Below, piece after piece: positions 14,789 to 15,613 of a stretch of DNA of 15,613 bases. The stretch is taken from NCBI GenBank assembly GCA_038043285.1, contig JBBTCJ010000173.1:1-15613 (forward strand), given 5' to 3'. Both the position numbers and the translations under genes were made by a program. The DNA is from JBBTCJ01 sp038043285. GTDB taxonomy: Bacteria > Planctomycetota > Phycisphaerae > UBA1845. The notes below the pieces were generated by a model that was given only the letters and a program-made list of their open reading frames with translations, had not been told where the DNA came from and made no database searches. The stretch's first letter is position 1, and each line of letters opens with the position of its first letter.

Positions 14789-15562
14789 GTGTTTCAACGA
14801 GTTCCGCGAATCGGTCCGTTCCTGGTTGTCCTGCTCCTGCTGATCGCCGCCGCCCCGGCGTGGTCGCAAACCCCCGGCGCACCCGAGCCGCCGCCGGAGC
14901 TGAACGTGAAATACTTCGACTTCTTTGTCGTCAAGGGCGGGTGGATTGCGTACCTGATCATCACGCTTTCCGTGGTGGCGGTGGCGCTGACGGTGGAATA
15001 CTGCATCTCGATCCGCCGCGCTACGATCATCCCCCCGCAGGCGGTCCACCGCGCCATGCAGCTCATCGACGAACGCAAGTACCTCGAAGCAATCCAGTTT
15101 ACCGCGGAAGACCCCAGCATGGCCTGCTTCGCCCTCAACGCCGCCCTTCGCGAGGCGCCGAACGGGTTCTCGGCCATGGAGCGCGCCCTGGAAGAAGCCA
15201 TCGAGGAGCGGTCGGCCAAGCTCTATCGCAAGATCGAGTACCTCAACATCATCGGCGCCGTCTCTCCGATGATCGGACTGTTCGGCACCGTCGTGGGCAT
15301 GATCCTGCTCTTCGCAGCCATCCACGCATCGGATACTTTCCCCAGGGCGCAAATCGTGGCCGACAAGGTGTCCATCGCCCTGGTGGCGACGTTCTGGGGA
15401 TTGGCCGTCGCCATACCCTCGCTGAGCATTTACGCCGTGTTCCGCAACCGCATCGAGGTGATGACTGCGGAGTGCGCCATCGCCGCGGACCGAATGCTGG
15501 CGGTCTTCAAACCGGGAGCGTCTCCCGCCCGCCCGACGCCCCTGACCGGTGGAGCATCCTAG
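14789..15562 (+). CDS. exbB: MotA/TolQ/ExbB proton channel family protein
   Basis: 257 residues from GTG 14789 to TAG 15560-15562. ExbB/TolQ proteins form a pentameric inner-membrane channel that, with ExbD/TolR, uses the proton gradient to move TonB- or TolA-type partners. A cleavable signal peptide is likely (FLVVLLLLIAAAPAWSQ, 11-27), as in long ExbB variants. Three transmembrane helices follow: GGWIAYLIITLSVVAVAL (50-67), AVSPMIGLFGTVVGMILLF (157-175) and VSIALVATFWGLAVAIPSL (194-212). The cytoplasmic loop 75-150 lies between the first two. The family hallmarks SPMIGLFGTVVGM and ALVAT...GLAVAIP are present, including Thr168 and Thr201, which line the channel in relatives. A start for a probable ExbD lies four bases after the stop. 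The family is certain; ExbB versus TolQ or a dedicated variant cannot be decided from sequence, though the VWA neighbour points to a dedicated one. Confidence 0.93.
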   Translation: MFQRVPRIGPFLVVLLLLIAAAPAWSQTPGAPEPPPELNVKYFDFFVVKGGWIAYLIITLSVVAVALTVEYCISIRRATIIPPQAVHRAMQLIDERKYLEAIQFTAEDPSMACFALNAALREAPNGFSAMERALEEAIEERSAKLYRKIEYLNIIGAVSPMIGLFGTVVGMILLFAAIHASDTFPRAQIVADKVSIALVATFWGLAVAIPSLSIYAVFRNRIEVMTAECAIAADRMLAVFKPGASPARPTPLTGGAS

Positions 15563-15566
15563 GTCC

Positions 15567-15613
15567 ATGCGCTCGCGACGTCGATTCCATCGCGTTCAGT
15601 CGCCGGTCGGGTT
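15567..15613 (+). CDS. Start of a probable ExbD/TolR protein (cut by window end)
   Basis: ATG 15567 opens a frame running off the window: MRSRRRFHRVQSPVG, 15 residues. A short basic head is typical of ExbD/TolR, and the position four bases after exbB is where exbD almost always lies. GGAG at 15551-15554 is 12 bases upstream, a little far. The identity rests on position more than on sequence. Confidence 0.5.
   Translation, partial: MRSRRRFHRVQSPVG

Noticed and set aside
13457..15568. A 703-codon open frame on the - strand opposite the TPR and exbB genes
   Set aside because: It is the antisense of well-supported genes. Its translation is Arg/Gly/His-rich with no domain, a common artefact of GC-rich codon use.

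Overview
The window is GC-rich, densely coded bacterial DNA. It most likely comes from a member of the Planctomycetota (Phycisphaerae-like). The evidence is an IPTL/PEP-CTERM-type sorting tail on a small exported protein, a membrane VWA protein beside an ExbB-type channel, a large CvpA-like fusion, an orphan STAS protein, and frequent GTG/TTG starts, several with clear Shine-Dalgarno sites. The lineage is inferred from gene style only.

Layout. (1) 2-1210, + strand: the C-terminal part of a SpoVR-family protein, cut by the window edge. (2) 6236 down to 1335, - strand: a probable operon of PilT, a PilB/GspE-like protein whose nucleotide-handling motifs are all degraded, and a CvpA-like membrane protein with a long soluble extension. 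(3) 6237-7226: about 1 kb with no convincing gene, holding two copies of a 166-182 bp direct repeat; each copy starts with a nested hairpin. (4) 7584-7227, - strand: a small exported protein with an IPTL-like C-terminal anchor, split by a one-base frameshift. (5) 12257 down to 7744, - strand: an exported helical protein of unknown function, a P-loop NTPase of unknown function, a divergent RNase HII-family protein, a STAS protein with its own promoter, and a pteridine-reductase-like SDR. (6) 12415 to the end, + strand: a membrane-anchored VWA protein, an exported TPR-like protein, an ExbB/TolQ-type channel protein, and the first codons of what is probably ExbD/TolR.

Working together. The most suggestive group is 12415-15613. 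The VWA protein has one transmembrane helix with the S-x3-H spacing known from TonB and TolA, then a Pro/Gly-rich linker and a C-terminal VWA domain with an intact MIDAS. It lies upstream of ExbB and a probable ExbD. I infer a proton-motive-force-driven envelope machine in which a VWA protein takes the place of TonB/TolA. The second notable group is the PilT operon, where an active-looking PilT is paired with a membrane-tethered, apparently inactive PilB-like partner.
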